Part shown: positions 32,791 through 43,327 of the stretch, piece after piece
Layout: each line of letters starts with the position of its first letter
Numbering within the stretch: position 1 is the stretch's first letter
Source of the DNA: Myotis daubentonii
Lineage: Eukaryota; Chordata; Mammalia; Chiroptera; Vespertilionidae
Length of the DNA stretch: 64,000 bases
Assembly: GCF_963259705.1 (NCBI RefSeq)
Contig: NC_081861.1
Coordinates: forward strand, 105,144,102 to 105,208,101
Direction: 5' to 3'
Notes under the pieces: model-generated
The model's input: the letters and a program-made list of their open reading frames with translations, nothing else
What the model was told of the DNA's origin: nothing
The model's database searches: none
Made by a program: the position numbers and the translations under genes

Positions 32791-34206
32791 CATTTTTTCT
32801 TAAATTCATCCAAAAGATGAAGAACAAATACTCCCAAACTCATTATATAAAACTGGCATTACCCTGGCACCTAAGATAAAATAAAATCACAATAAAGAAA
32901 AATACAGGTCAATATCCTGAAGAAAAGGGACACAAATATCCTTAAAAAATTATTAGTAAGCAGAATTCAGAAACACTTTTAAAAGGATCATTCACCATAA
33001 GTAAATGGTGCTGATTCTTGGTAATCAGGAAGGTTATAACATAGACAAGTCAATGAGCATGATAGATTACATTAACAAAAATTACATGATCGCTTTAGTA
33101 GAAGCAAAAGCAGTATTTGTTGGAATTCAACACACTTTCATGATAACGAAACTATTAATAAATTGAATATAGAATGGAATGGGGAGAAAAAATGGAGACC
33201 AAAGAGGCAGACAGTCCTGCACCTCCTCCCAGGACCAGACTGGAAATATAACTAAATTGGAGAGCATTCCTCTGGAATTACCAACTGAGGTCTATCTGAA
33301 GAGGAGATATATCAAGAAAGGACAAAAAACACAGGAGGAGAGTCTAAAAAATATTTGGAACAACATGAAATGTAACAACATGCACATTGTAAGGGTATCA
33401 GAAGGAATACCGAATCTGTTTGAAGAAATAATGCCAGAAAATTTCCCTAACCTGGTGAAGGAACAAGTCACTCAAGTGCAGGAAACACAAAGAATCCCAA
33501 CCAAGATGAATCCCAAAAGACCCACATCTAGACACATAACACTTTAAATGGCAAACTTTAAAGACAAAAAAAGAATCTTAAAGGCTGCAAGAGAGAGAGA
33601 TAGAAAATTACCTACAAGAGATCTCACAATAGACTGTCACCCAATTGATTGACAGAAACATATCAGGCCAAAAAGGAATGGCACAAAGTATACAAAGTAG
33701 TTAAAACTAAAGGTCTAAATCCAAGGCTATCATTCAAAATCAAAGATGAAATCAAGAGCTTCACAGACAAAAAAAAGGCTAAAAAAGTTTACTGCCACCA
33801 ACTGAGCACTGCAAACAATGCTAAAGGTTCTGGTGTAGGAAGAATAGAGAGAAAGAGAAGAACACAGGCATAAAGAATAAGAATTGCAATAAATAAGTAC
33901 CTATCAATAATAACCTTAGGCTTAAATGCTCCAATCAAAAGTACACGTGACCCATATATATGCTGTCTACAAGAGACCCACCTCAGAGCAAAGGACTCAC
34001 ATAGAATGAAAGTAAAGAGATGGAAAAAATACTCAAAAAATAAGAAAAAGGAGTAATAAATTATCTAACACTACAACTAAATGAATTAGAAAGAGAAGAG
34101 CAAGAAAAACCCAGAGTAAGTAGAAGGAAGGAAATAATAAAGATCAGAGCAGAAATAAATGACATAGAGGCTAACCCCCCCCAAAAAAAAAACAACCCCA
34201 GTACAA

Positions 34207-35659
34207 TCCTATATAATAAAAGCCTAATATACTAAGTGTCCGGTTTTCTGGCTGGCTGTTCAACCAATCAACCTGTAATATGCTAATAATATGCTAAGGC
34301 CACTCAACCACTCGCTATGATGTGCACTGACCACCAGGGGCCATTCAGTTGACTGGTCGACCAGTCACTATGATGTGCACTGACCACCAGGGGACAGATG
34401 CTCCAACCCATAGGTTAGCTTGTTGCTGGGGTTGACTGATCAGGACTGAGCAAGACAGGCCGGACATGCCTGGGAGCCCTCCTGCGGTCCCTCCCCAGCT
34501 GGCCAACCTCCTGTGACCCTCCCCAGCCCAGATTGTGCACCAGTGGGGTCCCTCAGCCTGGCCTGCACCCTCTTACAATCTGACACCCTTCAGGGGATGT
34601 CTGAGTTTCAGTTTTGGCCTGACGGTGGAACGACCAGTTGCTATGATGTGCATTGACCATCAGTGGGAAGACACTCAACACAGGAGCTGCCCCGTGGTGG
34701 TCAGTGAGTGCCGGGAGCTGGTCCATCCTTGCTGTTTCAAGGGACCTGGCATATATGGCATACGGTTCTTAATATGTTTGCTCACCTTCTTGGCGCTGTG
34801 TTTTAACCAAGGTCACCTCTCCGAGAAAGGTTGAATCCCCAGGTAGGGATTTTCCCCTGAAGTTAGGGAGGGAATAAAACCCCTCAACTAAGTGCCAGGC
34901 GGGTAATTAATCCCTTTAACTACGAACAATCATGCTTAAACTACATAATCTTTTCTCCCTGGAATGGAGATAAGAAATGCCCTAACCTTTGTAATAGAGA
35001 TTGATAGGATTGAATCAACTGGTATAAATACAGTTGTAACAAGACAGAAACACACAGAACTTAGAACACAGAGCCAAGAAGACAGAACCTACACAGAACC
35101 TACAGACAGAAGAACTTTGCTGGAGAGAACATGGCAAGGGATCCTGGACTGAACCTGACTGCAGAGGTTGGCAAGAGAGCCTGACTAGAACCTGGTGACT
35201 GAACCTGGCTGGAGAACCTAGCAAGAGAACATGGGAGCAGAACCTCTCTGGAGATCCAGACCAGAACTTGGCTGGAGATCCGGGCTAGAGATCCTGGCTA
35301 GGCTGCTGATCAACTGAACGCTGTCTCCATGTCCTTCCTTCTTCGCCGACTCCGTCTACGCCTTTGGGAACCCCTGGACCTGCTGGGGTTGGACCCCGGC
35401 AAGTGAGCTCCCACAGGGGGAGATCCTCTCAGTCAGAAGCTGGGCTCATGGTTGGCAAGAGCAATGGTGGTGGTGGGAGTCTCTCCTGCCTCCACAGCAA
35501 CACTAAAGATTCTGACTGATGGCTTAGGCCAGCTCCCTGCAAGTATTGGGCCTAGGCTATCAGTCAGACATCCCCTGAGGACTCCCAGACTGCGAGAGGG
35601 CACAGGTTGGGCTGAGGGACACCACCCCCATGCATGAATTTCATGCAACAGGCCTCTAG
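34207..35659 (+). mobile_element. Composite Helitron carrying a solo LTR
   Basis: 5' end TCCTATATAATAAAAGCC (34207, host A before) and 3' end ATGCATGAATTTCATGCAAC with GGCCTCTAG at 35659 (host T after). The GACCACCAGGGG inverted-repeat units occur three times in the first 500 bases, and a minus-strand Helitron 3' region (GTGCACCAGTGGGGTCCCTC at 34527) is embedded, so the element is a mosaic. A 693-bp solo LTR with its own target duplication sits at 34709-35401. L1-C is continuous across the whole. Confidence 0.85.
34709..35401 (+). repeat. Solo LTR (family shared with 60565-61105)
   Basis: Begins TGCCGGGAGCTGGTCC, ends GGTTGGACCCCGGCA, with a perfect 6-bp target duplication AGTGAG (34703-34708 and 35402-35407). 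A TATA box (TATAAATAC) lies at about 35025. The following 190 bases contain degenerate repeats of a GAACCTGGCTGGAGAAC-type unit that are absent from the related LTR at 60565. No internal retroviral sequence remains, so it arose by LTR-LTR recombination. A 6-bp duplication is typical of class II (betaretrovirus-like) ERVs. Confidence 0.9.
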
Positions 35660-36623
35660 TAGATGAATAAATCCAAGAGCTGGTTCTTAGAAAAGATAAG
35701 CAAATTGATGAAACTCTAGCCAGACTCATCAAGAAACAGATATATCAGATACATCTGATAAATAAATAAAATTGGAAATGAAAGACGTGAAGTAACAACT
35801 GACCCCACAGAAATACAAAAGATAGTAAACAAATTCTATGAATGACTATATTCCAACAAACTGTACAACCTGAACGAAATGAACACATTCCTTGAAAAAA
35901 TGCAACCTTCTAGAAATCAATCAGGAAGAATCAGAAAACTTGAATAGGCCCGATAACTACCACTAACATTGAAAGAGTAATAAAAAACAAACAAATAAAA
36001 CTCCTAGCAAACAAAAACCCAGGCCAGATGGCTTCACAGGAGAGTTTTACCAAACATTCAAAGTAGACCTAACACCTATCCTCAAAATATTCCAAAAATA
36101 TTAAAGAGGAACCAACACTTCCAAGCTCTTTTTATTAGGTCAGCATTACCATAATTTCAAAACCAGATAAAGGCACTGCAAAGAAAGAGAATTAAAGGCC
36201 AATATCCCTGATGAATATAGGTGCTAAAATCTTCAACAAAATATTAGCAAATCAGATCCAGCAGTACATTAAAAAGATCATACACCATGACCAAGTGGGA
36301 TTTATTCTGAGGATACAAGTCTGGTACAATATCTGAAAATCAATAAATGTGATTCATCACATAAACAAATTGCAAGACAAAAATCATATGGTCATATCAA
36401 TTCATGCAAAAAAGAATTCAACAAAATCCAACACCCTTTTTTAATGTATCTCAGCAAAGTTGGAATAGAGGGATCATATCTCAACATAATAAAGGGCATG
36501 TATGACAAACCTACAGTAAATATCATATTTTATGGGAAAAAACTAAAACAGTTTCCCCTAAGAATAAGAACAACAAGGGATGGCTGCTTTCACCACTCTT
36601 GTTCAACATAGCACTGGAATTCC

Positions 36624-37355
36624 GAGAGGAACCAAGATGGCGGCATAGGTTAACGCCGGAGTTTGCTGCTTTGAACAACTACTTCAAAAGTGAAACCAAA
36701 AAACGGAAGGGACATCACCCAGAACCACAGGAACGCTGGCTGAGTGGAAGTCCTACAACTAGGAGGAAAGAGAAACGCACACGGACACTTAGAGGAGGCG
36801 CAGTGCTGAAGTCAAATTCTGAGGTGCGGAGTGCGCGGAGCGGAGCGGGCTGGCGGCGGAGGGCGCGGTTGTTGTTTTCAATCGGGAGGGAGTCGCAGAC
36901 GCTGAACACCAGATCCGGGCCAGTCTTTAGGGACCCAGACTCAAACGGGAGAAGCGGGACTGTCTGGCTTCGGTCAGAGCGAGTGCAGCTTTCTCTCCAA
37001 GCTTTGCAGCGGGTGCTGGGACTCAGAGAGGCAGAGCCCCTGGGGACAGGACTGAGAGCCGCCATAACTGCTCTCTCCGGCGCACCCTGTTGATCCTGTG
37101 CGACCCGCCCTGCCCAAGCCCTGCACAGAGGCATTCGCCAGATAGCCTCAGGCAAAGGCTAGATTAGCACCTCCCTAGAGGACAGAAGTTCTCTCACTGC
37201 TGACACAGCTGATTCTCATAGCCACTTGGCCTGGATTCTCATAGCCACTTGGCCTGGAGGTCAAACCCTCCCTGGAATTAGCTACAACAATCAAGATTTA
37301 ACTATAAGACTTCGAACAAAGACCACTAGGGGGTGCACCAAGGAAGCATAACAAA
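36624..37355 (+). promoter_or_regulatory. HAL1 5' UTR / internal promoter with YY1-type site
   Basis: The first 25 bases contain CCAAGATGGCGGC (36633-36645), an excellent YY1 site placed as in human L1, where YY1 fixes the transcription start. This supports a true 5' end. The body is CpG-rich (GCGGAGTGCGCGGAGCGGAG at about 36826-36845). A 23-bp perfect tandem duplication (37211-37233, 37234-37256) precedes the ORF and is not seen in copy 1. Confidence 0.7.
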
Positions 37356-38205
37356 ATGCAGAGACAAAGAAACAGGACAAAATTGTCAATGGAAGATATA
37401 GAGTTCAGAACCACACTTTTAAGGTCTCTCAAGAACTGTTTAGAAGCTGCCGATAAACTTAATGAGATCTACACGAAAACTAATAAGACCCTCGATCTTA
37501 TATTGGGGAACCAACTAGAAATTAAGCATACACGGACTGAAATAACGAATATTATACAGACGCCCGACAGCAGACCAGAGGAGCGCAAGAATCAAGTCAA
37601 TGATTTGAAATGCGAGGAAGCAAAAAACATCCAACCGGAAAAGCAAAATGAAAAAAGAATCCAAAAATGCGAGGATAGTGTAAGGAGCCTCTGGGACAGC
37701 TTCAAGTGTACCAACATCAGAATTATAGGGGTGCCAGAAGATGAGAGAGAGCAAGATATTGAAAACCTATTTGAAGAAATAATGACAGAAAACTTCCCCC
37801 CACCTGGTGAAAGAAATGGACTTACAGGCCCAAGAAGCGCGGAGAACCCCAAACAAAAGGAATCCAAAGAGGACCACACCAAGACACATCATAATTAAAA
37901 TGCCAAGAGCAAAAGATAAAGAGAGAATCTTAAAAACAGCAAGAGAAAGAAACTCAGTTACCTACAAGGGAATACCCATACGACTGTCAGCTGATTTCTC
38001 AACAGAAACTTTGCAGGCCAGAAGGGAGTGGCAAGAAATATTCAAAGTGATGAATACCAAGAACCTACAACCAAGATTACTTTATCCAGCAAAGCTATCA
38101 TTCAGAATTGAAGGTCAGATAAAGAGCTTCACAGATAAGGAAAAGCTAAAGGAGTTCATCACCACCAAACCAGGATTATATGAAACGCTGAAAGGTATCC
38201 TTTAA
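37356..38205 (+). pseudogene. HAL1 copy 2 ORF1, one frameshift
   Basis: Same protein as at 22222-23070 (coiled coil, RRM, C-terminal domain). A C run of six (37796-37801) replaces the run of five in copy 1 and shifts the frame inside the RRM, giving a 180-codon upstream piece and a separate downstream frame ending at 38205. Otherwise it is nearly identical to copy 1, so the break is recent or could be a sequencing slip. Confidence 0.88.
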
Positions 38206-40645
38206 GAAGAGGAAGAGGAAGAAAAAGATAAAGATACAAATTATGAACAACAAATATGCATCTATCAACAAGTGAATCTAAGAATCAAGTGAATAAATAA
38301 TCTGATGAACAGAATGAACTGTTGATTATAATAGAATCAGGGACATAGAAAGGGAATGGACTGACTATTCTTGGGGGGGAAAGGGGTGTGGGAGATGTGG
38401 GAAGAGACTGGACAAAAATCGTGCACCTATGGATGAGGACAGTGGGTGGGGAGTGAGGGCGGAGGGTGGGGTGGGAACTGGGAGGAGGGGAGTTATGGGG
38501 GGGAAAAAAAAAGAGGAACAAATGTAATAATCTGAACAATAAAGATTTAATTAAAAACAAACAAACAAAAAAAAACACATAGCACTGGAATTCCTAGCTG
38601 TAGCGATCAGGCAAGAAAAAACAAATGGCATCCTAATTGGAAAGGAAGAAATCAAACTGTCATTATTCACAGATGACATGATATTGCACATAGAAAACCC
38701 TAAAGCCTCTAGAAAATACTACTAGATTTAATAAATGAATTCAGCAATGTAGCAGAAAACATAATTAACAACCAGATTTTGAAGGCATTTTTATACACCA
38801 ATAATGAACTCTCAGAAACAAAAATGAAAAAAAAACATTTACCATTGCAACAAAAAATTAATATACATAGACATAAACCTAACCAAGGAGATAAAAGACC
38901 TGTACTTGGAAATTGACAGGACATTGAAAAAAGAGATAGAGGAAGATATAAACAAGTGGAAGTTATACCATGTTCATGGATTGGTAGAATCAACATCATT
39001 AAAATGTCCATACTACCCAAAGCAATCTATAGATTCAATGGAATCCCTATTAAAATACCAATGGGATATTTCACAAATCTAGAACAAACACTACAAAAAT
39101 TTACATGGAACCAAAAAAGACCCCAAATGCTGACAACATAGAATAAAGTTGGAGGAAATATAATACCAGATATCTAGTTATACTACAAAGCCACTGTACT
39201 AAAACTAGCACATGAACAGATATATTGATCCATGGAACATAACAGAGACCTCAGAAATTGACCCATACCATTATGATCAATTAATATTTTACAATGGAGG
39301 CAAGAGCATACAATGAAGTAAAGTCAGTCTCTTCAATAAATGGTGTTGGAAAATTGGACAGGTACATGCAAAAAAAAAAATGAAAGTAGACTACGAACTT
39401 ACATGATACACACACAAAAAAAAACTCAAAATGGATAAAGGACTTAAATGTAAGATGAGAAACCATAAAAATCTTAGAATCCATAGGCAGCAAAATATCA
39501 GACATATGTAGTAGCAATATCTTTACTCATACATCACCTAGAGCAATGGAAACTTAGGAGAAAATAAACAAATGGTACATTAAAATAAAAAGATTCTGCA
39601 CAGCAAAAGATACCAATATCAAATTGAAAATGGAACCCACTGAATGGGAGAACATATTTGTCATTATATCTGATAAGGGGTTAATTTCCAAAAAATATAA
39701 AGTATTCATATACTTAAACAAAAGGAAATACAAACAATCCAATTAAAAAATTGCAGAAGACCTGAATAGGCATTTCTCCAAAGAGGACATACAGAAGTCT
39801 AGGAGACATATGAAAAATGCTCTGTCACTAATCATCAGAGAGATGCAAATTAAAAAGACAGTGTAGTATCACCTCACACCTGTCAGAATGCCTATAATCA
39901 ACAAATCAACAAATAACCAGTGCTGACTAGAATGTGAAGGAAAGGGAACCTTATACAGTCTTGGTGGGAATGCAGACTGGTGAAGTCACTGTGGAAGAAG
40001 TGTGGAGTTTCCTTGGAAAATTAAAAAAGGAATTCCTATTTGACTCAGTGATCCCACTTCTAAAAATAAGTATGCCCTATGAAATCAGAAACACCTATCA
40101 GAAAGAATATATGCAGCACCCCTATGTTCATAGCAGCACAATTGCAATAACTAAGATCTGAAAACAACCCAAGTTCCTATCAGTAGGTGAGTGAATAAAA
40201 TGTTGTTTTCCATTTGCACAATGGAATGCTATGCAGCTGTAAAAAAGAAAGAACTCTTACATTTGCAAAAGCATGGATGGACCTGGAGAATGTTATGGCA
40301 AGTGAAATAAGCAATGCAGAGAAAGATAAGTATTATATGATATCACTCATATGTGGAATCTAACGATCAAAATGAACTGATGAACAAATCAGATCCAGAG
40401 ACACAGCAGCATGGAATATACTGACAAATTTCTGAGGGAAGGTGGGGGTGGGGGTTGTGTGGCCATGATTAACCAGGAAACTTGTAAGCATATATTCATA
40501 ATCCATGGACACAGATGATTGAGTGGTGAAGGCCTGGGACAGGTGGGTGAGGGGTTGAGGGTTCAAAGGGAAAACACAACAAAAAAACAAATGACACATC
40601 TGTAATATTTTCAACAATAAATATAAATTTAAAATATGTATAGAG

Positions 40646-40880
40646 CAGTGATGGCGAACCTATGACACTCATGTCAGAGGTGACACGCAAACTCATTTTT
40701 TTGGTTGATTTTTCTTTGTTAAATTGCATTTAAATATATAAAATAAATATCAAAAATATAAATCTTTGTTTTACTATGGTTGTAAATATCAAAAAATTTC
40801 TATATGTGACACGGCACCAGAGTTAAATAAGGGTTTTTCAAAATGCTGACATGCTGAGTTCAAAAGGTTCGCCAACACTG
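40646..40880 (+). mobile_element. Non-autonomous hAT transposon (third family)
   Basis: 235 bp with ends CAGTGATGGCGAACCT and AGGTTCGCCAACACTG (inverted, one mismatch) and a perfect 8-bp duplication GTATAGAG at 40638-40645 and 40881-40888. The interior is AT-rich and non-coding. It inserted at the 3' edge of L1-C. Confidence 0.96.
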
Positions 40881-40888
40881 GTATAGAG

Positions 40889-41183
40889 TAAATTAACTTA
40901 ATACGATACTATAGAGACCATATTTGAAAAATCATTGTGATCAATGATAAAAAGAACAAACTCATATTTATAACATGGCATGGATGTCCATTTTCAGCAC
41001 TTCTATTCAACATATTATTATAAGTCCTGATGACAGAAATTAAGCAAGACACACAAATAAAAATCATTCAAATCAGAAAGGAAAAAGTAAAAAGAAAATA
41101 TTTTTCTGCAGATGAAATGACATTATATATAAAATCCTCTAGACTATAAAAACTGTTAAAACTAGTGAATGAATTATATAATA
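40889..41183 (+). mobile_element. L1-D, 3' segment (reverse transcriptase region)
   Basis: Decayed ORF2 sequence resembling the block before and at the RT catalytic box (TTTTTCTGCAGATGAAATGAC near 41101-41121, where L1 has FADD). Continues L1-D after the L1-C insertion. Confidence 0.6.
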
Positions 41184-41314
41184 CTAGAGGCACGGAGGGG
41201 AGAGGGACGGGATCCCTCAGCCCAGCCTGTACCCTCTCCAATCCGGGACCTAAACCAGCAGTCGGACATCCCTCTCGCAATATAATTAGCACATTACCCT
41301 TTTATTAGTATAGA
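41184..41314 (-). mobile_element. Very short Helitron (131 bp) with both ends
   Basis: CTAGAGGCACGG at 41184 (3' end) and TCTATACTAATAAAAGGG on minus at 41314 (5' end), flanked by A and T as expected. Between them only the CAGCCTGTACCCTCTCC box, the GCAGTCGGACATCCC half-palindrome and the 5' AT-rich end remain. Confidence 0.85.
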
Positions 41315-41424
41315 TTAGTCAGCTCAGACAGTCGTAACAAAAATAACATAAATTTGTGTGGCTTAAACAACATAAATGTGTTTTTATCACAGTCCTGGAG
41401 GCTGGAATTTGGAGTCAAGGTACC

Positions 41425-41590
41425 AGCATAGCATCGGCCCATACACCAGAAAGTGATGGGTCAATTGCCAGTCAGGGCACATGCCCAGGTTGCAGATTCA
41501 ATACTCAGTCCAGTGAGTGCAAGAAACAATGGAACAATGTTTCTCTCTCTCTCTCTCTCCTTTCTTCTCTCTGAGATCAATTAAAATGAA
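41425..41590 (+). mobile_element. Ves-type SINE, 5'-decayed
   Basis: Recognisable from CAGTCAGGGCACATGCCCAG onward with a CT-rich tail (41538-41570) and GATCAATTAAAATGAA end. Confidence 0.7.
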
Positions 41591-41699
41591 TGATAAATAA
41601 ATAATGTTCTCAAAGTATGGTTTTAACAGGAAATACATTAGTGATCTATGAAGTGAAAAACTCGTTATAACACAAATATACAGCATGACCCCATTTTTT

Positions 41700-41889
41700 T
41701 TTAAAAAAAATATTTATTGATTTCAGAGGAAGGGAGGAGAGATAGATAGAAACATTAATGATGAGAATCATTGATCAGCTGCTTCCTGCATGCCCCTACT
41801 GAGGATCAAGCCCAGAATTTGATTAGGAATCATATGGTGACCTCCTGGTTCATAGATAGATGCTCAACCACTGAGCCCCACCAGCCAGG
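41700..41889 (-). mobile_element. Ves-type SINE, minus strand
   Basis: AAAAATATTTATTGATTTCAG tail, GCATGCCCCTACTGAGG, and head ending CTGAGCCCCACCAGCCAGG. Flanked by CCCCATTTTT-type repeats (41690 and 41890 regions). Confidence 0.85.
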
Positions 41890-41899
41890 CCCCATTTTT

Positions 41900-42590
41900 A
41901 TCAATACCAGACACATGAGGTACATTGGCAAGATCTCAGTCCTAGACAAAAGTCTGAAATTGCCCAAACTCCTTTGCAGCTAGGTTTCTGGGTATGAATT
42001 CATTTCTGCTGATTGGATGAGCTTGCACAATATTTTGAAGGTAGAAGTGGGGCAGAGGCATCTTCCAACAGTTTGAGCTGTTTGCTAATGGTGATCATGT
42101 TTGCATAGATGTGGAGGCTTTCTGCAGTGGAATCCAGGCTGTGCACAGGCAGATGTGGCAGAGGCAGTGCCCAGTGACCTGTTTTGTGGGAGCTGGAGGG
42201 CCCTTGTGGGGAAAGAAGTGTCCTGATCCCCGGGTCACAGCTGTGCCAGAGTGCCTTGGAATTCAGTTGTGGCTGAGGGGGAAGCTCCTCCCCCTGGGCA
42301 GGGGATCTTTCCTCGGGGCCCAGCCTAATACCCACTCCTCCAGGTTTCCAGTGATTTCCCAAGCACCAATTCCCTGTGTTAAATTCTTTCCTGCCTAAAA
42401 TAGCAAAGATCTAAAAACATGTTGGATCCTCTACTTTCAACGAAAACAATGCTGCACAGGGTCAGGTCTGAGAAGTGGGTGAGGTGTTGCAGAAGGCTCC
42501 CTTCTTTGAGTCTCAGCTTCCTCTTCTGTAGAACAGAGACCAAAAATGGTCTGTTCATAGTTACTGAAGACCGTGGCAGCTGTGTTTCCC
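41900..42590. other. Moderate-GC DNA, no gene seen
   Basis: No recognised repeat ends and no convincing coding frame. 41325-41420 resembles a widely dispersed old mammalian repeat (GTGGCTTAAACAACATAAA, then CAGTCCTGGAGGCTGGAA); the rest is unassigned. Confidence 0.4.
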
Positions 42591-43327
42591 GAAGATGGCC
42601 ACAACATTTCCTATCCCTCCTGTGGCCTTGCTACTTTCCACCATGTCCTCTCTCTTGAAGTGGGGCTGACCTCTGAATTCCAAGGCCAAGGCCGAAAATG
42701 TGCAGGGCTGCAGCCCCACCCACTCCACCAGAATTTCCAGCTCTCGCCCCACCCACACCACTTGGGGCTCTGTCTGGTGCGGGGTCTTGCCCTCCTAGCT
42801 TGCTTCCCCTCCCATCTGCGGCCCAGTGCCTCACTGCACATCATGGCTTACCTACTGGTGCTGCTGGGCCAAGCAGCAGGATAAGAGCCCACATTGAGCC
42901 TTGCACCTCCTAGTTCCTGTGTGCTGCTGCCCCCTGCGCCCCACAGCCCTTATTCCTGCCACTGTTCTGACAGGGACCAGACGCCTAGGTGTGGTGGATG
43001 GCCCATGGGGACTGCTGTAGCCACCAGGAAAGCCTCCCCACCCCATCCCTGACTCCAGCGCCCTGATCCCAGGTCCACTTCTGCCAAAGGAGAGCTTTGC
43101 CCACACAGCTGCCCACGACTGAGACCGAGCAACTTCAAGGTCCCCAGACATCAAATTTCTGCCAGCCAATGTGGTTGGCAGGCTGGCCCCACCCTGATCA
43201 GGGTGTTGGGGATGATATGGCCCAGATCAGGCCAGTTCACTGGCTGCAGTGGGTGTCATAGCGACTGGTCGTTAGGTTGTTATAGTTGTGATGGGCGTTA
43301 TGGTCTCTGGGTTTCTATATATATAGA
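42591..43327 (-). mobile_element. Helitron, minus strand, GC-rich interior; left boundary uncertain
   Basis: The 5' end TCTATATATATAG on minus is at 43327, followed on minus by CAGAGACCATAACGCCCATC and GACCAGTCGCTATGACACCC, typical of a Helitron 5' region. No 3' hairpin is found to the left, so 42591 is only where GC content rises. The CpG-poor, GC-rich interior might be captured host DNA; I do not recognise it. Confidence 0.5.

Larger units (their letters stand above)
30807..33172 (+). mobile_element. L1-D, old L1, 5' segment
   Basis: From 30807 the text jumps back from ORF2 (L1-A) to the middle of an ORF1 (CGCATCATAATTAAAATGG at 30879), so this is a separate element. ORF1 ends near 31190, ORF2 begins, and decayed ORF2 continues to 33172. 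It is interrupted by a Helitron fragment (31298-31550) and two SINEs. It resumes at 40889 after L1-C. Confidence 0.65.
36624..38576 (+). mobile_element. Young HAL1 copy 2: full-length, ORF1-only
   Basis: 1953 bp with an 18-bp perfect target duplication ACATAGCACTGGAATTCC (36606-36623 and 38577-38594) inside L1-C ORF2. 5' UTR 36624-37355 is GC-rich and begins GAGAGGAACCAAGATGGCGG. ORF1 is 37356-38205 (one frameshift). The 3' UTR 38206-38576 has a G-rich stretch near 38430-38500, AATAAAGATTTAATT and an A-rich tail. There is no ORF2. This is the layout of HAL1 ('half-L1') elements known in mammals. Near-identity to copy 1 shows recent activity. Confidence 0.93.
33173..40637 (+). mobile_element. 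L1-C, L1 inserted in L1-D, itself twice interrupted
   Basis: Starts in ORF1 (decayed; a 122-codon piece at 33179-33547 retains ENLFEEIM-like RRM text as NLFEEIMPENFPNLVKEQ). ORF2 endonuclease follows near 33890. Then the Helitron 34207-35659, ORF2 again 35660-36605, the full-length HAL1 36624-38576, the rest of ORF2 to about 40380 and a 3' UTR with ACAATAAATATAAATTTAAA tail. Frames are broken throughout; the L1-D reverse transcriptase region resumes beyond. Confidence 0.8.

Noticed and set aside
36599..37093. 164-codon frame (and its antisense partner)
   Set aside because: It lies in the CpG-rich 5' UTR of HAL1, starts outside the element in flanking L1, and has no counterpart in other copies.
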